Assembly: GCA_021325115.1 (NCBI GenBank)
Contig: JAJPHU010000053.1
Location: 1 to 32,228 of the forward strand
Origin: Planctomycetota bacterium
GTDB taxonomy: Bacteria > Planctomycetota > Planctomycetia > Gemmatales > Gemmataceae
Length of the DNA: 32,228 bases
Reading direction: 5' to 3'
The translations under genes were made by a program, and so were the position numbers. Below the pieces are notes generated by a model. It saw nothing but the letters and a program-made list of their open reading frames with translations, had not been told where the DNA came from and made no database searches. Positions 1 through 9,338 of this stretch are shown here, piece by piece; the stretch's first letter is position 1; each line of letters opens with the position of its first letter.

Positions 1-48
1 CCTTTGGCGTCGCTTACACTTCCGACTCGTAAGAACATTGCATCATGA
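1..48 (+). CDS. C-terminal end of an upstream gene (partial)
   Basis: The first reading frame is open from base 1 and ends at TGA 46-48, giving a 15-residue tail (PLASLTLPTRKNIAS). The stop overlaps the ATG of the next gene in the compact ATGA arrangement typical of translationally coupled genes. The next gene has no clear Shine-Dalgarno motif of its own, which fits coupling. Product unknown. With only 15 codons visible this could be chance. Confidence 0.4.
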   Translation, partial: PLASLTLPTRKNIAS

Positions 49-851
49 ATCAACTTCACGGCAAGCGTTGTTTGATCGTCGGCGGCACGTCCGGCCTGGG
101 ACGTGCTGCGGCCAGGCGTTTCCTCGAAGAGGGAGCAAATCTCGTTATTGCCGGCCGCTCGGTGGACAAAGGTAAGGAGGCATTGACCGACTTACGCTCG
201 TCAGGTTCAGTTGCCTTCATCGCCTGCGATGCCGCCGTGTCGGAGCAAGTAGAGCGTCTGTTTGCTGACGCAGTGGCGCTTCTCGGCGGTCTAGACGTAC
301 TGTATCACGTCGCCGGCATCAGCGGCCGGCGTTACGGCGATGGTTCCTTGCACGAGTGCAGTGATGAGGGATGGCACGCTACTTTGGAAGCGAATTTGAC
401 CAGCGCGTTTTTGACTAATCGCGCCGCCGTGCGTTGTTTCCTTCAGCAAGGCGGTCCAGGTGCTATCTTGAATATGGCGAGTGTGCTCGGCTTCGCTCCG
501 GCGCCGCGTTATTTCGACACCATCGCTTATGCCGCGACCAAAGGCGGTATCATCAGCATGAGCCGACTCGCCGCCGCCCGCTATGCTGCGGACGGCATTC
601 GTGTTAACGTTCTTGCTCCGGCACTCATCGATACGCCGATGTCGGGGCGGGCCGTGAACGATCCGGTCATCCGCCATTACCTGCGGACCAAGCAGCCATT
701 GGCCGCCGGGCCAGGCCGACCGGAGGATTGTAGCGACGCAGCCGTCTTTTTGTGCAGCGACGCCGCTCGCTTCATCACGGGCATCGTTTTGCCCGTGGAC
801 GGCGGCTGGTGCGTTAGTGAAGGACAATATCCACTGGATCGAGGAACCTAA
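45..851 (+). CDS. Short-chain dehydrogenase/reductase (SDR) family oxidoreductase
   Basis: 268 residues, the usual length of a classical SDR: an NAD(P)-dependent oxidoreductase with a single Rossmann domain. The cofactor-binding glycine motif GGTSGLG is at residues 13-19 (first residue G instead of the usual T). The catalytic set is present: N117, S146 (in NMAS), Y162 and K166 (YAATK). The C-terminal 'TGIVLPVDGGW' is the common SDR ending. The NNAG motif is replaced by YHVAG (87-91). Substrate cannot be told from sequence; FabG-like or sugar/alcohol dehydrogenase activity are both possible. It probably overlaps an upstream gene by 4 bases and shares one base with the RNase D start (TAATG), so all three are likely co-transcribed. 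Confidence 0.93.
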   Translation: MNQLHGKRCLIVGGTSGLGRAAARRFLEEGANLVIAGRSVDKGKEALTDLRSSGSVAFIACDAAVSEQVERLFADAVALLGGLDVLYHVAGISGRRYGDGSLHECSDEGWHATLEANLTSAFLTNRAAVRCFLQQGGPGAILNMASVLGFAPAPRYFDTIAYAATKGGIISMSRLAAARYAADGIRVNVLAPALIDTPMSGRAVNDPVIRHYLRTKQPLAAGPGRPEDCSDAAVFLCSDAARFITGIVLPVDGGWCVSEGQYPLDRGT

Positions 852-2047
852 TGGCTCAAGTGCGCGAAGAGATTATCGCACATCCGGAAGAATTGGCGGC
901 TTGCTGTGCGGAGCTGGCGAAATGTCCTTATTTCGGATTCGATACGGAGTTTGTAGGTGAGGACACGTACCATCCAAACTTGTGTCTGGTACAGGTGGCG
1001 ACGCCGAATTGCCTCTATCTCATTGATCCGCTGACGGCCGGGCCGCTTGATGAGTTCTGGCAACTCGTTGTCGATCCGGCGCGAATCGTCATTGTTCACG
1101 CTGGTCGCGAAGAAGTGCGGTTGTGTCGGCTGTGGACGGGGCGCACACCCGGCAATCTTTTCGATCTGCAATTGGCAGCCGGCCTGGCGGGCTGGACCTA
1201 TCCACTCGGCTACGGTACTCTGGTCAACCAGGTGCTCGGCGTGCAGATGGCCAAGGGCGAGACGCTCACCGAATGGCGACATCGCCCGCTCACCTCCGCT
1301 CAAATCCGTTACGCCTTCGATGATGTTCGTTACTTGCTGCCGGTATGGCGGCGCTTATCGGCGCGGCTGGAAAAACAGGGCCGCACTGAATGGGCGTGTG
1401 AGGAGTTCACACGCCTGGCGCTGAATGCGGCGCCGGAGGAGCCGACCACGGAGCGTTGGCGTAAGCTACGCGGCCTCGGCTCGCTGGACCGGCGGCGGCT
1501 CGCCATTGTCCGCGCTTTGTACAACTGGCGTGAAGAGACCGCCGCCCGTACCAATCGTCCCACGCGCACTATTGTCCGCGACGATCTGATTATCGAAATC
1601 GCTCGCCGCAATCCGACCCGCGAGCGCGATCTGCATGTGGTCCGCGGCTTGCCGCGCCGCGACCTCGATGCCATCCTGCAAACGGTGACCGAAGCCCGAC
1701 GTTTGCCGCTCGAACAATGTCCTGTTGTCTGGGGCCGCGAACAAGATCCGCCGCAGGTAGCGTTGGTGACGAATGTGCTGATGGCTGTGCTCGGCGATGT
1801 GTGCGCCCGCCGTGGCCTGGCACCGAATCTTGTCGCCAGCACCAATGACGTGAAACTGCTCGTTCGCGCGCGTCTGGCCAATCAACCACTGCCCCCCGAA
1901 TCGCTGCTGACCGCTGGCTGGCGCTGTGCGCACATCTTGCCCGATCTGCTCGCCGTTCTCGAGGGCCGGCGGCAGCTGCGCATCGCCGATATCACGGCGG
2001 ATGCCCCATTGGACTACGCGGACACAACTCTCACGCGCCCGGTTTAG
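851..2047 (+). CDS. rnd: Ribonuclease D (DEDD 3'-5' exonuclease with HRDC domain)
   Basis: 398 residues, similar to bacterial RNase D, which trims 3' ends of tRNA precursors and other small RNAs. The N-terminal DEDD exonuclease domain (about 10-190) shows Exo I as FDTEF (D31, E33) and Exo III as YAFDD (Y154, D158), the DEDDy form. Exo II reads HAGREE (83-88), with E88 where the usual fold places the third catalytic aspartate; this conservative change is worth noting. An HRDC nucleic-acid-binding region follows at about 200-290 (RWRKLRGLGSLDRRRLAIVRALYNWRE..), and the C-terminal 100 residues resemble a second HRDC-like segment. The start ATG overlaps the stop of the SDR gene by one base. Followed by 237 bases with no gene. 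Confidence 0.9.
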   Translation: MAQVREEIIAHPEELAACCAELAKCPYFGFDTEFVGEDTYHPNLCLVQVATPNCLYLIDPLTAGPLDEFWQLVVDPARIVIVHAGREEVRLCRLWTGRTPGNLFDLQLAAGLAGWTYPLGYGTLVNQVLGVQMAKGETLTEWRHRPLTSAQIRYAFDDVRYLLPVWRRLSARLEKQGRTEWACEEFTRLALNAAPEEPTTERWRKLRGLGSLDRRRLAIVRALYNWREETAARTNRPTRTIVRDDLIIEIARRNPTRERDLHVVRGLPRRDLDAILQTVTEARRLPLEQCPVVWGREQDPPQVALVTNVLMAVLGDVCARRGLAPNLVASTNDVKLLVRARLANQPLPPESLLTAGWRCAHILPDLLAVLEGRRQLRIADITADAPLDYADTTLTRPV

Positions 2048-2284
2048 CCAGGACATCTTTGTTTTGGCTGCTGTAGGGGAATGGGGTGCCGATCTACCTG
2101 GGCGCGGCCTATGAGACGTTGCCGACTCGAAACTTCTTGAGGCTGTATGGCGGTTCTCTTGCTTCCACTCCCCAGGACACGGATCCGATTGGCTCGCGCT
2201 GAAACGGAATCCTCTATCCTCTTTCATTCTTTGTCGATAGGCTAACGCTGAACGCTACGACCTCCTGGCCTAAAGGAAACTGTC

Positions 2285-3235
2285 GTGCTCATTATCCGTA
2301 CCGATAATCTCACCAAGCATTACGGCCGCATCGAAGCGTTGCGCGGTGTATCGTTGACCGTCGAGCACGGCCAAATTTTCGGTCTGCTCGGTCAAAACGG
2401 CGCCGGCAAGACCACACTTATCAAAATTCTGCTTGGCATCACTCGATGGACAGATGGGACCGCCAAGTTGCTCGATGAGCCGGCTGGCTCTGTTCGGGTT
2501 CGCCGTCGCATCGGGTATCTGCCAGAAGATCATCGCTTTCCCGATTATCACACCGGTGCCAGCTTGCTCGATTTCTATGGCGCGCTCCTGGAAATGCCTC
2601 GCGCCGAACGACGCAAACGTATTCCCGAAGTGTTAGAGTTAGTTGGCCTCAAGGGACGCATGCACTATAAAATTCGCACTTATTCCAAGGGCATGAAACA
2701 GCGTCTGGGCATTGCCCAGGCCATCTTTCACAATCCCGAAGTGATTTTCCTGGACGAGCCGACCGACGGCGTCGATCCGGTCGGCCGGCGCGAAATCCGC
2801 ATCATTATGCAGCAGCTCAAGGACGAAGGCAAAACCATTTTCCTCAACTCGCACTTGCTCGGCGAGGTCGAGCAGATCTGCGATCGGGTGGCCATCTTGC
2901 AAAAAGGTGAGGTCGTCCGGGAAGGCACAGTTGCCGATTTAACACATCTGCAAAATCATGTTCTTCTCGGTCTGGCTTCCGGACAAACTTTCCCTCGTGA
3001 AGAGGTGCAAAAGCTGGGTTATGTAATTAGCTCTAGCGGCGAGATGTGGGAGATTGGACTGCGTGATGGGCAAAGTATCGATCCGGTGATCGATTTGTTG
3101 CGAAGCCGCGGCCTGAGCATTCGCCATCTGGTGGAAAAGCGGCAAACCCTGGAAGATCTGTTTGTCCAGACCGTAGAGGCGTCTGAACCGGGAGTAGATC
3201 GTATCATCCGCCATCCACGACGACGTCCTTTGTGA
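2285..3235 (+). CDS. ABC transporter ATP-binding protein
   Basis: 316 residues starting at GTG, with AAGGA at 2273-2277 as ribosome binding site. One ABC nucleotide-binding domain (about 1-230): Walker A GQNGAGKTT (36-44), signature YSKGMKQR (133-140), Walker B VIFLDEP (153-159), and a switch histidine in NSHLLGEVE. The signature is the YSKGMKQR type common in ABC-2 exporters (drug, lipid or NatA-like systems) rather than LSGGQ. The C-terminal about 85 residues form the extra domain often seen in these ATPases. It lies 18 bases upstream of its membrane partner, so the pair forms an exporter of unknown cargo. Confidence 0.92.
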   Translation: MLIIRTDNLTKHYGRIEALRGVSLTVEHGQIFGLLGQNGAGKTTLIKILLGITRWTDGTAKLLDEPAGSVRVRRRIGYLPEDHRFPDYHTGASLLDFYGALLEMPRAERRKRIPEVLELVGLKGRMHYKIRTYSKGMKQRLGIAQAIFHNPEVIFLDEPTDGVDPVGRREIRIIMQQLKDEGKTIFLNSHLLGEVEQICDRVAILQKGEVVREGTVADLTHLQNHVLLGLASGQTFPREEVQKLGYVISSSGEMWEIGLRDGQSIDPVIDLLRSRGLSIRHLVEKRQTLEDLFVQTVEASEPGVDRIIRHPRRRPL

Positions 3236-3253
3236 GCGAGAGGGCCGGCAGCC

Positions 3254-4576
3254 ATGAAATTTCTGGCCATTTTAAAAGATTCTTTGCGCGAGGCGCTGGA
3301 CACCAAGGTCTTCTACGTCATGGTGGCCTTCTCGCTCTTGGTCATTGTGTTGGTCGGCAGCATCGGCTATCATCCCGTGTCCGTGGAAGAAGAGGCCCAC
3401 CGCTTCGCTGATCAAGCTACATGGTTCCTGACGCATTTCGGCGAACAGCATAAGATGAGCGCGCCCCAGCGTTGGGACATCAAGGACTTTGAACAGACTC
3501 AACCTGGCGCAGCTCCCTGGCAGACTGGCTACCGCTTCGCCCTCACTATCGAATTTCCTGATGAAGAACAGGCCAAGCAAGCCCGCAAGATCCAGAAGTT
3601 GATGCGCGACGGCCTGCAACAGCAATTGCGCCTTCAATTTTACTACCTAAAAAATCTTAAAATTGCCGATGTCGAGCCGCAGGACGCTAAAGAGGTCCGC
3701 TTTCTCGTGACGACCGAGGCCAGCGAAGTATCGCGCATGCAGGATTGGCCCCACTATCCGGTCTTTTTGTTCTCTCTGCCCTTGCGCTTTTGGCGGATGC
3801 CGGTCGGCTCCTTCGTACAGTTCTGGGAATCCTGGCTCGTTAACTTTTTCGGCGCAGCCATCGCCCTGCTCATCAGCACCATTATCACCGCTTTTTTCAT
3901 TCCCAACATGCTTCGCAAAGGTACAGTAGATCTACTCCTCGTCAAACCAATTTCCCGGAGTGTTTTGCTTCTGTACAAGTACATTGGCGGCCTGACGTTC
4001 ATATTCCTCAATACGGTGGTCGTAGTAGTTGGCATCTGGCTGGTCCTGGGCCTGCGGACCCACATGTGGGGGACCGGCTTTCTTCTCAGTATCTTTGTGC
4101 TGACATTTCAATTTGCCTTATATTATGCAGTCTCCACTTTGTTTGCTGTCTTCAGCCGCAGTCCCATCGTCGCCATCCTGATGACCTGTCTCTTCTGGTT
4201 TGTGTTCGCTTTTGTCATCGGTTACGGCTATCATTGGGTGAACCCGAGCCGCAAGTGGCGCGACGTTCGGGAAGCGCAAATAGAGGAGGGACAAGAGATG
4301 CCTTCCGAGAAGATAATGCCTGAAAAACCCTTCCCCGACGTGGTTTACACCACAGCTGATATCATCCATTTCGTCACGCCTCATTTGAAAGATTTGGATA
4401 CCTTGACAGACAAATGGGTCCTTGAAGATGTTATTTCACCTGATAGTCCTCAACGGAAAGCGGCTGAGAAAGCCTATGCAGGCTTTCGTTGGACGGAAGC
4501 CGTCTCTGTAACGTCTCTGTACATCGTGATATTGCTAGCCGTGTCTTGTTGGTGGTTTGCCCGTAAGGATTATTAA
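3254..4576 (+). CDS. ABC-2 type transporter permease
   Basis: 440 residues. Membrane segment 1 is at about 19-39, followed by a 150-residue soluble loop, presumably outside the cytoplasm. Five more hydrophobic segments follow (from FWESWLVNFFGAAIALL on), and a last one sits close to the C terminus (YIVILLAVSCWWFARKDY). This fits an ABC-2/GldF-like permease working with the ATPase just upstream. A second soluble loop of about 80 residues separates segments 5 and 6. Cargo is not recognisable. The stop is 9 bases before the threonine synthase start, so the three genes are probably one operon, although the functional link to threonine synthesis is unclear. Confidence 0.85.
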   Translation: MKFLAILKDSLREALDTKVFYVMVAFSLLVIVLVGSIGYHPVSVEEEAHRFADQATWFLTHFGEQHKMSAPQRWDIKDFEQTQPGAAPWQTGYRFALTIEFPDEEQAKQARKIQKLMRDGLQQQLRLQFYYLKNLKIADVEPQDAKEVRFLVTTEASEVSRMQDWPHYPVFLFSLPLRFWRMPVGSFVQFWESWLVNFFGAAIALLISTIITAFFIPNMLRKGTVDLLLVKPISRSVLLLYKYIGGLTFIFLNTVVVVVGIWLVLGLRTHMWGTGFLLSIFVLTFQFALYYAVSTLFAVFSRSPIVAILMTCLFWFVFAFVIGYGYHWVNPSRKWRDVREAQIEEGQEMPSEKIMPEKPFPDVVYTTADIIHFVTPHLKDLDTLTDKWVLEDVISPDSPQRKAAEKAYAGFRWTEAVSVTSLYIVILLAVSCWWFARKDY

Positions 4577-4585
4577 GCGATTTCT

Positions 4586-5980
4586 ATGACCGAAGCCGTT
4601 TTTCAGCGTTGTATTCATCCGCATTGTGGCGCTACCCTGGGCGTGGATGAGACCACGTTTGCCTGTCCGCGCTGCGGTGGATTGCTCGATGTCGCCTACG
4701 ATTGGCCGCGCCTTCATCCGCCGCGGATGCTGCGCGACTTCGAGTCCAAATGGGCCGATCGCCACAATCCCCTCAATTTCAGCGGCGTCTGGCGCTTCCG
4801 TGAACTGCTGCCGTTCGCGCCACCCGAACAAGTGCTGACCATCGGCGAAGGGCAGACCATTCTCCAGAAAGCCGACAGTGTCGCTAGCTACGTTGGCGTA
4901 CAGCCAGGCAAGCTGTTTCTGCAATATGAGGGACTGAATCCGTCAGGCAGCTTCAAGGACAACGGCATGACGGCGGCGTTCACTCATGCCCGTATGGTTG
5001 GCGCTCGCCGCGCCGCCTGCGCCAGCACCGGCAATACCAGCGCTTCCCTGGCCGTCTTCTGCTCCGCCACCGGGCTAATGCGGGCTATTATCTTTATTGG
5101 GAGTGGCAAAATATCTTATGGCAAACTGGCTCAGGCACTCGATCACGGAGCTCTGACCGTGCAGATTGCCGGTGACTTCGACGATGCCATGCAGCGCGTG
5201 CAACAGGTCAGCCGTCGGCTGGGCATTTATCTCGTCAACAGCATCAACCCCTTCCGTCTGGAAGGACAGAAAACGGTCATGTACCGTGTGCTGGAGGCGC
5301 TGCGTTGGGAAGCGCCGGATTGGGTCGTCGTGCCTGGCGGCAATCTGGGCAACGTCAGTGCGTTTGGCAAAGCGTTCATGGAATTGACCGAATTGGGTCT
5401 GCTCCAACGCTTGCCGCGTCTGGCGGTCATCAATGCCGCCGGCGCCAATACGTTCTTCAAGCTATTCGGGCAAGCCAATCTGCGCTGGGAGGGCGGCAAG
5501 CCGGACAAGCGATCGATTGAGGATTACTACTGCAAGCTCGACGCCGAGAAGATCCGCGCTTCGACCATCGCCAGCGCCATTGAGATTAATCGGCCGGTGA
5601 ATCTGCCCAAGGCGCTGCGTGCCCTGGACGGCTGCGGCGGTGTGGTGCATGAAGTCAGTGATCAAGAGATCCTCGATGCCAAAGCCAAAGTAGGGGCGGG
5701 CGGTCTGGGGTGCGAGCCGGCCTCCGCCGCCAGCGTCGCTGGCGCCCGCAAGCTGCGCCAGGAAGGCATTATCGCTGCTGAGGATCGTGTTGTCTGCATC
5801 CTGACCGGCCACGCACTGAAAGATCCGACCGCTACCGTTGCTTATCACACCACCGACCAGAAGACCTTTGAGGAAGTCCTGGGCACTCGCGGCGTCCGCC
5901 GCGCTACCTATGCCAATCGTGCCGTGCAGGTGCCCAACGATCTTGATGAAATCATCAAGGCGATCGAGCTATATTCGTGA
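4586..5980 (+). CDS. thrC: Threonine synthase
   Basis: 464 residues, fold-type II PLP enzyme converting O-phosphohomoserine to threonine. The N terminus has a zinc-ribbon-like pair C9-x4-C14 and C27-x2-C30, seen in one class of threonine synthases. The PLP lysine is K124 in [11 protein letters not shown] glycine/serine-rich segment ([13 protein letters not shown]) and GGNLGN fit the PLP phosphate-binding parts. Length is close to other long-form bacterial threonine synthases. It is the last gene of the + operon and is followed 7 bases later by an 18-bp perfect inverted repeat. The related cysteine-synthase/threonine-dehydratase enzymes are less likely because of the N-terminal zinc motif and the SFKD(N/R)G context. 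Confidence 0.92.
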   Translation: MTEAVFQRCIHPHCGATLGVDETTFACPRCGGLLDVAYDWPRLHPPRMLRDFESKWADRHNPLNFSGVWRFRELLPFAPPEQVLTIGEGQTILQKADSVASYVGVQPGKLFLQYEGLNPSGSFKDNGMTAAFTHARMVGARRAACASTGNTSASLAVFCSATGLMRAIIFIGSGKISYGKLAQALDHGALTVQIAGDFDDAMQRVQQVSRRLGIYLVNSINPFRLEGQKTVMYRVLEALRWEAPDWVVVPGGNLGNVSAFGKAFMELTELGLLQRLPRLAVINAAGANTFFKLFGQANLRWEGGKPDKRSIEDYYCKLDAEKIRASTIASAIEINRPVNLPKALRALDGCGGVVHEVSDQEILDAKAKVGAGGLGCEPASAASVAGARKLRQEGIIAAEDRVVCILTGHALKDPTATVAYHTTDQKTFEEVLGTRGVRRATYANRAVQVPNDLDEIIKAIELYS

Positions 5981-5987
5981 GGGACCA

Positions 5988-6028
5988 AAGCGCACGAGGC
6001 GAGGTACTCCACCTCGCCTCGTGCGCTT
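5988..6028. terminator. Perfect 18-bp hairpin between convergent genes
   Basis: Arms 5988-6005 and 6011-6028 are exact reverse complements around a 5-base loop (ACTCC). It sits 7 bases after the thrC stop and 30 bases after the end of the convergent cysteine-rich gene, so it can stop transcription from both sides. There is no T-run on either side, so it is not a textbook intrinsic terminator; it could also be a member of a repeat family. Confidence 0.6.
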
Positions 6029-6058
6029 GTCGAACCGGATCATACCGGCATCCTGTTT

Positions 6059-6943
6059 TCAACGGCAACGACGGCACTTTTTGCAGCAGACATTGCAGCA
6101 GGGAGTGCAGCAGACGTTGCAGCAAGACGTGTAGCAGGGCACCTGCTTGACAACGGTGCAGGGCACCATGCGGCAGCAGGTGACCGTCTGTTGGCATGGC
6201 ACGCACTTGGCAACCATGCGCGTGCATTGGTAGGGCACGCATTTGGCGACCATGACCGTGTACGTCTGCGTGATCTGCTGCGGCACGCACTGGTAGCAGC
6301 ACACCTGACAGGTGATCTGTTTGGGCACCATCTTGCAGACAGTGACCTGCACCGGGCAGGGCACGCATTCGCGGCAGCGCACCATCTTGGTGCAGGGCGT
6401 TTCCACCCACACCTTGTTGGGGCACCAGACTCGCACTGTTTTCATCGGCACGCAGCAGCAGTCGCAGCCGCAGCACTTGTTGCACAGCTTGGCCAGGCAG
6501 CCCATACGGCACGGTACTTGACGGCATTCATAGTGTCCCATGTCCACGCATTTGCGCGTCACGGTGGTAACGGGTTTGCAGGTGACAATGGTCTTCATGA
6601 CCATACGGGTCTCGACGCACGGCGTCGGCACACATACAGTACGGACGACGGTTTGCACGTGCGGCACTGTCTTATAGACAGTGCAGACGCGCGTACAGGT
6701 TTGCGGCACACATACCGTCTTATAGGCTGTGAAAGTTTCAGGAACACACACAGTCTTATAGACTGTTACAGTAGTGGTGTAATTTTGCGGCACCCACTGT
6801 GTGACGCAAACCGATTGCATCGCGGGAGCACACGGATCGCTTGCCGCGGGAGTCGGGGTGACAGTTTGCGCGCTGGCGGACACGGTTGCCGCGGCCAAGA
6901 AGACATTCGCCAGCAGAGCAAGACGGGAGTGCTGCCAAATCAT
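6059..6943 (-). CDS. Exported, extremely cysteine-rich repeat protein
   Basis: 294 residues from the ATG at 6943, which has GGAG 8 bases upstream; a longer frame to 7036 lacks such a site. The N terminus is a signal peptide (MIWQHSRLALLANVFLAA..SASA, cut near residue 25). The mature part has about 48 cysteines (roughly one in six residues) in irregular repeats such as TVYKTVCVP, MVAKCVP, VTCKPVTTV and a tail of paired cysteines (CCNVCC twice), ending in KKCRRCR. The TV-rich repeats with cysteines recall the cysteine-rich 'YTV' proteins proposed as planctomycete cell-wall components; that link is inference. A disulfide-linked surface protein or metal-binding protein is likely. It has no operon partner: both neighbours are on the + strand. 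Confidence 0.8.
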   Translation of the reverse strand: MIWQHSRLALLANVFLAAATVSASAQTVTPTPAASDPCAPAMQSVCVTQWVPQNYTTTVTVYKTVCVPETFTAYKTVCVPQTCTRVCTVYKTVPHVQTVVRTVCVPTPCVETRMVMKTIVTCKPVTTVTRKCVDMGHYECRQVPCRMGCLAKLCNKCCGCDCCCVPMKTVRVWCPNKVWVETPCTKMVRCRECVPCPVQVTVCKMVPKQITCQVCCYQCVPQQITQTYTVMVAKCVPYQCTRMVAKCVPCQQTVTCCRMVPCTVVKQVPCYTSCCNVCCTPCCNVCCKKCRRCR

Positions 6944-7348
6944 GCCTACTTCTCCGTTGAGTTGAAACACGTCGATCCGGCCCTCTGCCAGGCACAATCC
7001 GGGGGGCCAATCGAACCAGAATTGCTTTCCACACAACTATGCCCAATACAGGTAGACTGGCAAAGAAAAATACATTGGGTATGAGACGAAATTTACTAAA
7101 GAAGATCGGCCTGCGCAGACATCGCCAAGGGCGTCACGTCTGCATGAAGAAAGGACTATTCGAGGTGAGCAAAACATTCGTCACGGAACGATTGTAACAA
7201 CCAATCGAGTAATATCCTTGCAATCAGTGAACGATCTGCGTAAAAAGAACTTCGCTTAGTCGTGAGCCGTAGGCGAATGCAGTGGTACTTGCCTATGCTC
7301 GCGGCTAAAGGGGGAAACCTGTTTGCTGCTCGCCGAACGAGGATTTCC
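6944..7348. other. 405-base intergenic region between divergent genes
   Basis: Lies between the starts of the cysteine-rich gene (-) and moxR (+), so it must hold both promoters. I cannot assign -35/-10 boxes with confidence. It contains the imperfect hairpin at 7256-7308 and an A/T-rich stretch around 7060-7100. A frame running back from moxR to 7262 is not believed because it would have to translate through the hairpin and lacks a ribosome binding site. Confidence 0.6.
7256..7308 (+). repeat. Imperfect palindromic element upstream of moxR
   Basis: Arms 7256-7274 and 7291-7308 pair over about 17 positions. Two positions in the stem (T7260 and T7263, each opposite a G) pair only as U.G in + strand RNA. 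There is a small CG/A internal bulge. The right arm shares the 10-mer GCCTATGCTC with the element at 20397-20471. It lies about 40 bases upstream of the chosen moxR start. Confidence 0.6.
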
Positions 7349-8383
7349 ATGCTCCATCCCACCGCCAAGGAAGCCGACATCGTGCGCAACTTGGCCGCTG
7401 CTTATCAGCAAATGACCGAACAGATCGGTAAGGTCATCGTCGGTCAAGACGAGGTGATCGAGCAGTTGCTCATGGCCCTGTTCAGCCGTGGCCACTGCCT
7501 TTTGGTCGGCGTGCCCGGTTTGGCCAAGACGCTGTTGGTCAGTACGGTATCGAAGATCCTGCGCCTGACGTTCAAACGCATCCAGTTCACCCCGGACCTA
7601 ATGCCCGCCGATATCACCGGCACCGATATTTTGCAGGACGACCCGGAGACGGGACGGCGTAAATTCGTATTTCTGCCCGGCCCGATCTTTGCCAACATGA
7701 TCCTGGCTGATGAGATTAACCGCACGCCGCCGAAAACGCAGGCCGCCTTACTCGAAGCTATGCAGGAACACCACGTCACCGCCGGAGCGCAGACGTATCC
7801 TCTGCCGGAGCCGTTCTTCGTTTTGGCCACGCAAAATCCTATCGAGCAGGAAGGCACCTATCCGCTTCCCGAAGCTCAACTCGATCGTTTCATGTTCAAC
7901 ATCAAAGTCGGCTATCCCAGCCGCAACGAGGAGTTGGAGATCATGAAGCGGACAACCAGCACCCAGTACATCGAATTGCAGGCGCAGCTCGACGGCGAGC
8001 AGATCCAACGATTGCAAGAAGTGGTGCGGCAAGTGGTGGTGGCTGATCATGTTTTCGAGTACGTCGCCGACCTGGTGCGAGCGACCCGGCCGGGCGAGGT
8101 GAATGCGCCGAAATTTGTATCAGAGTGGCTGACCTGGGGGGCGGGACCACGCGCCTGTCAATACATGATCCTCGGTGGTAAGGCCCGCGCCCTTCTGCAC
8201 AGCCGACTGCATGTCACCACCGACGATATCCGTGCTGTCGCCTATCCGGTGCTGCGCCATCGCCTGGTGACGACATTCAATGCCGATGCCGAGGGGATCA
8301 CTACAGATCGGATCATCCAACGTTTGATCGAGACGATACCACTGCCGCAGCAAGAAGCGGCGGCGAAGGTTCGACGGGCGTAA
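7349..8383 (+). CDS. MoxR-family AAA+ ATPase
   Basis: 344 residues from ATG 7349, preceded by GAGGA at 7339-7343 (5-base spacing). AAA+ chaperone-like ATPase of the MoxR family (AAA_3 core plus C-terminal lid). Walker A is GVPGLAKT (54-61) and Walker B is ILADEINR (118-125). The conserved [14 protein letters not shown] segment follows, then the sensor region [23 protein letters not shown]. Length matches the family. MoxR proteins typically act with DUF58/von Willebrand A partners in assembly or maturation of membrane and secreted complexes; the partner gene starts 11 bases downstream. The rest of the usual BatA/BatB-type cluster is absent here. Confidence 0.95.
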   Translation: MLHPTAKEADIVRNLAAAYQQMTEQIGKVIVGQDEVIEQLLMALFSRGHCLLVGVPGLAKTLLVSTVSKILRLTFKRIQFTPDLMPADITGTDILQDDPETGRRKFVFLPGPIFANMILADEINRTPPKTQAALLEAMQEHHVTAGAQTYPLPEPFFVLATQNPIEQEGTYPLPEAQLDRFMFNIKVGYPSRNEELEIMKRTTSTQYIELQAQLDGEQIQRLQEVVRQVVVADHVFEYVADLVRATRPGEVNAPKFVSEWLTWGAGPRACQYMILGGKARALLHSRLHVTTDDIRAVAYPVLRHRLVTTFNADAEGITTDRIIQRLIETIPLPQQEAAAKVRRA

Positions 8384-8394
8384 GGCAAAAGAAC

Positions 8395-9291
8395 ATGTCG
8401 GATTCCTTCCTCTCCTTTGATCCCACCTCGCTGGCCCGATACGGCCGCCTGGTCCTGATAGCGCGCCGCCTCGTCGAGGGTTTCCTCACGGGCGTACACA
8501 AAAGCCCCTATAAGGGCTTCTCCGTCGAATTCGCTGAACATCGGCAGTATTATCCCGGCGACGAGATCCGCCACATCGACTGGCGCGCTTACGGCAAAAC
8601 GGATCGCTATTATATCAAAGAATACGAGGAGGAGACAAACCTCAAGGCTCATCTGCTCGTGGATGCTTCCGGCAGCATGGGCTACAAGGGCAAGCACGCT
8701 AGCAAATTTCAGTACGCCCAGTACATCGCGGCGTCGTTAGCGTATCTGATGCTGCACCAACGCGATGCTGTCGGCTTGGTGATCCACGATACGCGCGTGC
8801 GCCGGTTGATTGCGCCGCATGCCAACTCGAAGCATCTGCTGCATGTCTTACGCGCGTTGGAGGAAACGCAGCCAGGCGGCGAAACAGCGTTGGCGCCGCT
8901 GTGGCATCAGACCGCCCAGCGGATTAAGCAGCGCGGACTCGTCGTTATCCTGTCGGATTGTTTCGAGCAGGTAGAGTCGTTGTTGCACGCTTTGCAACAT
9001 TTCCGCCATCGCCGACATGAAGTGCTGCTGTTCCACATCCTCGCTCCCGAAGAGATCGAATTTCCCTTCAAGAAGTGGACGCTATTCCGCAATCTGGAAA
9101 CAGCGGGCCACAAGATATTGGTTGATCCGAACCGATGGCGTAAAGAGTATCTGCACAATTTCCAGCGTTTCTGCAAAGAATTGCGCGAAGCGACGGGACG
9201 CACCCAGGTCGATTACTACCCGTTGCGGACGGATGAGCCGGTGGATCGAGCGCTGGGTGTTTACCTGACGAAACGATCCCAACGACGCTAA
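8395..9291 (+). CDS. DUF58 domain-containing protein
   Basis: 298 residues. The DUF58 signature is clear: FAEHRQYYPGDEIRHIDWRAYGKTD at about 46-70, followed by a von Willebrand A-like domain whose metal-site motif DASGS is at 90-94. The protein is soluble, as in short DUF58 members. It starts 11 bases after moxR and the two are surely co-transcribed. Known members are the partner of MoxR ATPases; the client complex is unknown. It ends 47 bases before the stop of a convergent small gene. Confidence 0.93.
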   Translation: MSDSFLSFDPTSLARYGRLVLIARRLVEGFLTGVHKSPYKGFSVEFAEHRQYYPGDEIRHIDWRAYGKTDRYYIKEYEEETNLKAHLLVDASGSMGYKGKHASKFQYAQYIAASLAYLMLHQRDAVGLVIHDTRVRRLIAPHANSKHLLHVLRALEETQPGGETALAPLWHQTAQRIKQRGLVVILSDCFEQVESLLHALQHFRHRRHEVLLFHILAPEEIEFPFKKWTLFRNLETAGHKILVDPNRWRKEYLHNFQRFCKELREATGRTQVDYYPLRTDEPVDRALGVYLTKRSQRR

Positions 9292-9338
9292 CAAGGGGCG
9301 AAAGCGTCCGCAACGGGGGTGGAGGTTAAGTCCGTCAC

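Noticed and set aside
6191..7084. Long + strand open frame (297 codons) over the cysteine-rich gene
   Set aside because: It is antisense to a gene with a clear signal peptide and ribosome binding site; its His/Ala-rich composition is the mirror of the Cys/Val codons.
7262..7348. N-terminal extension of MoxR starting at GTG 7262
   Set aside because: It would translate through the palindrome at 7256-7308 and has no Shine-Dalgarno site, while ATG 7349 has GAGGA and gives the family length.
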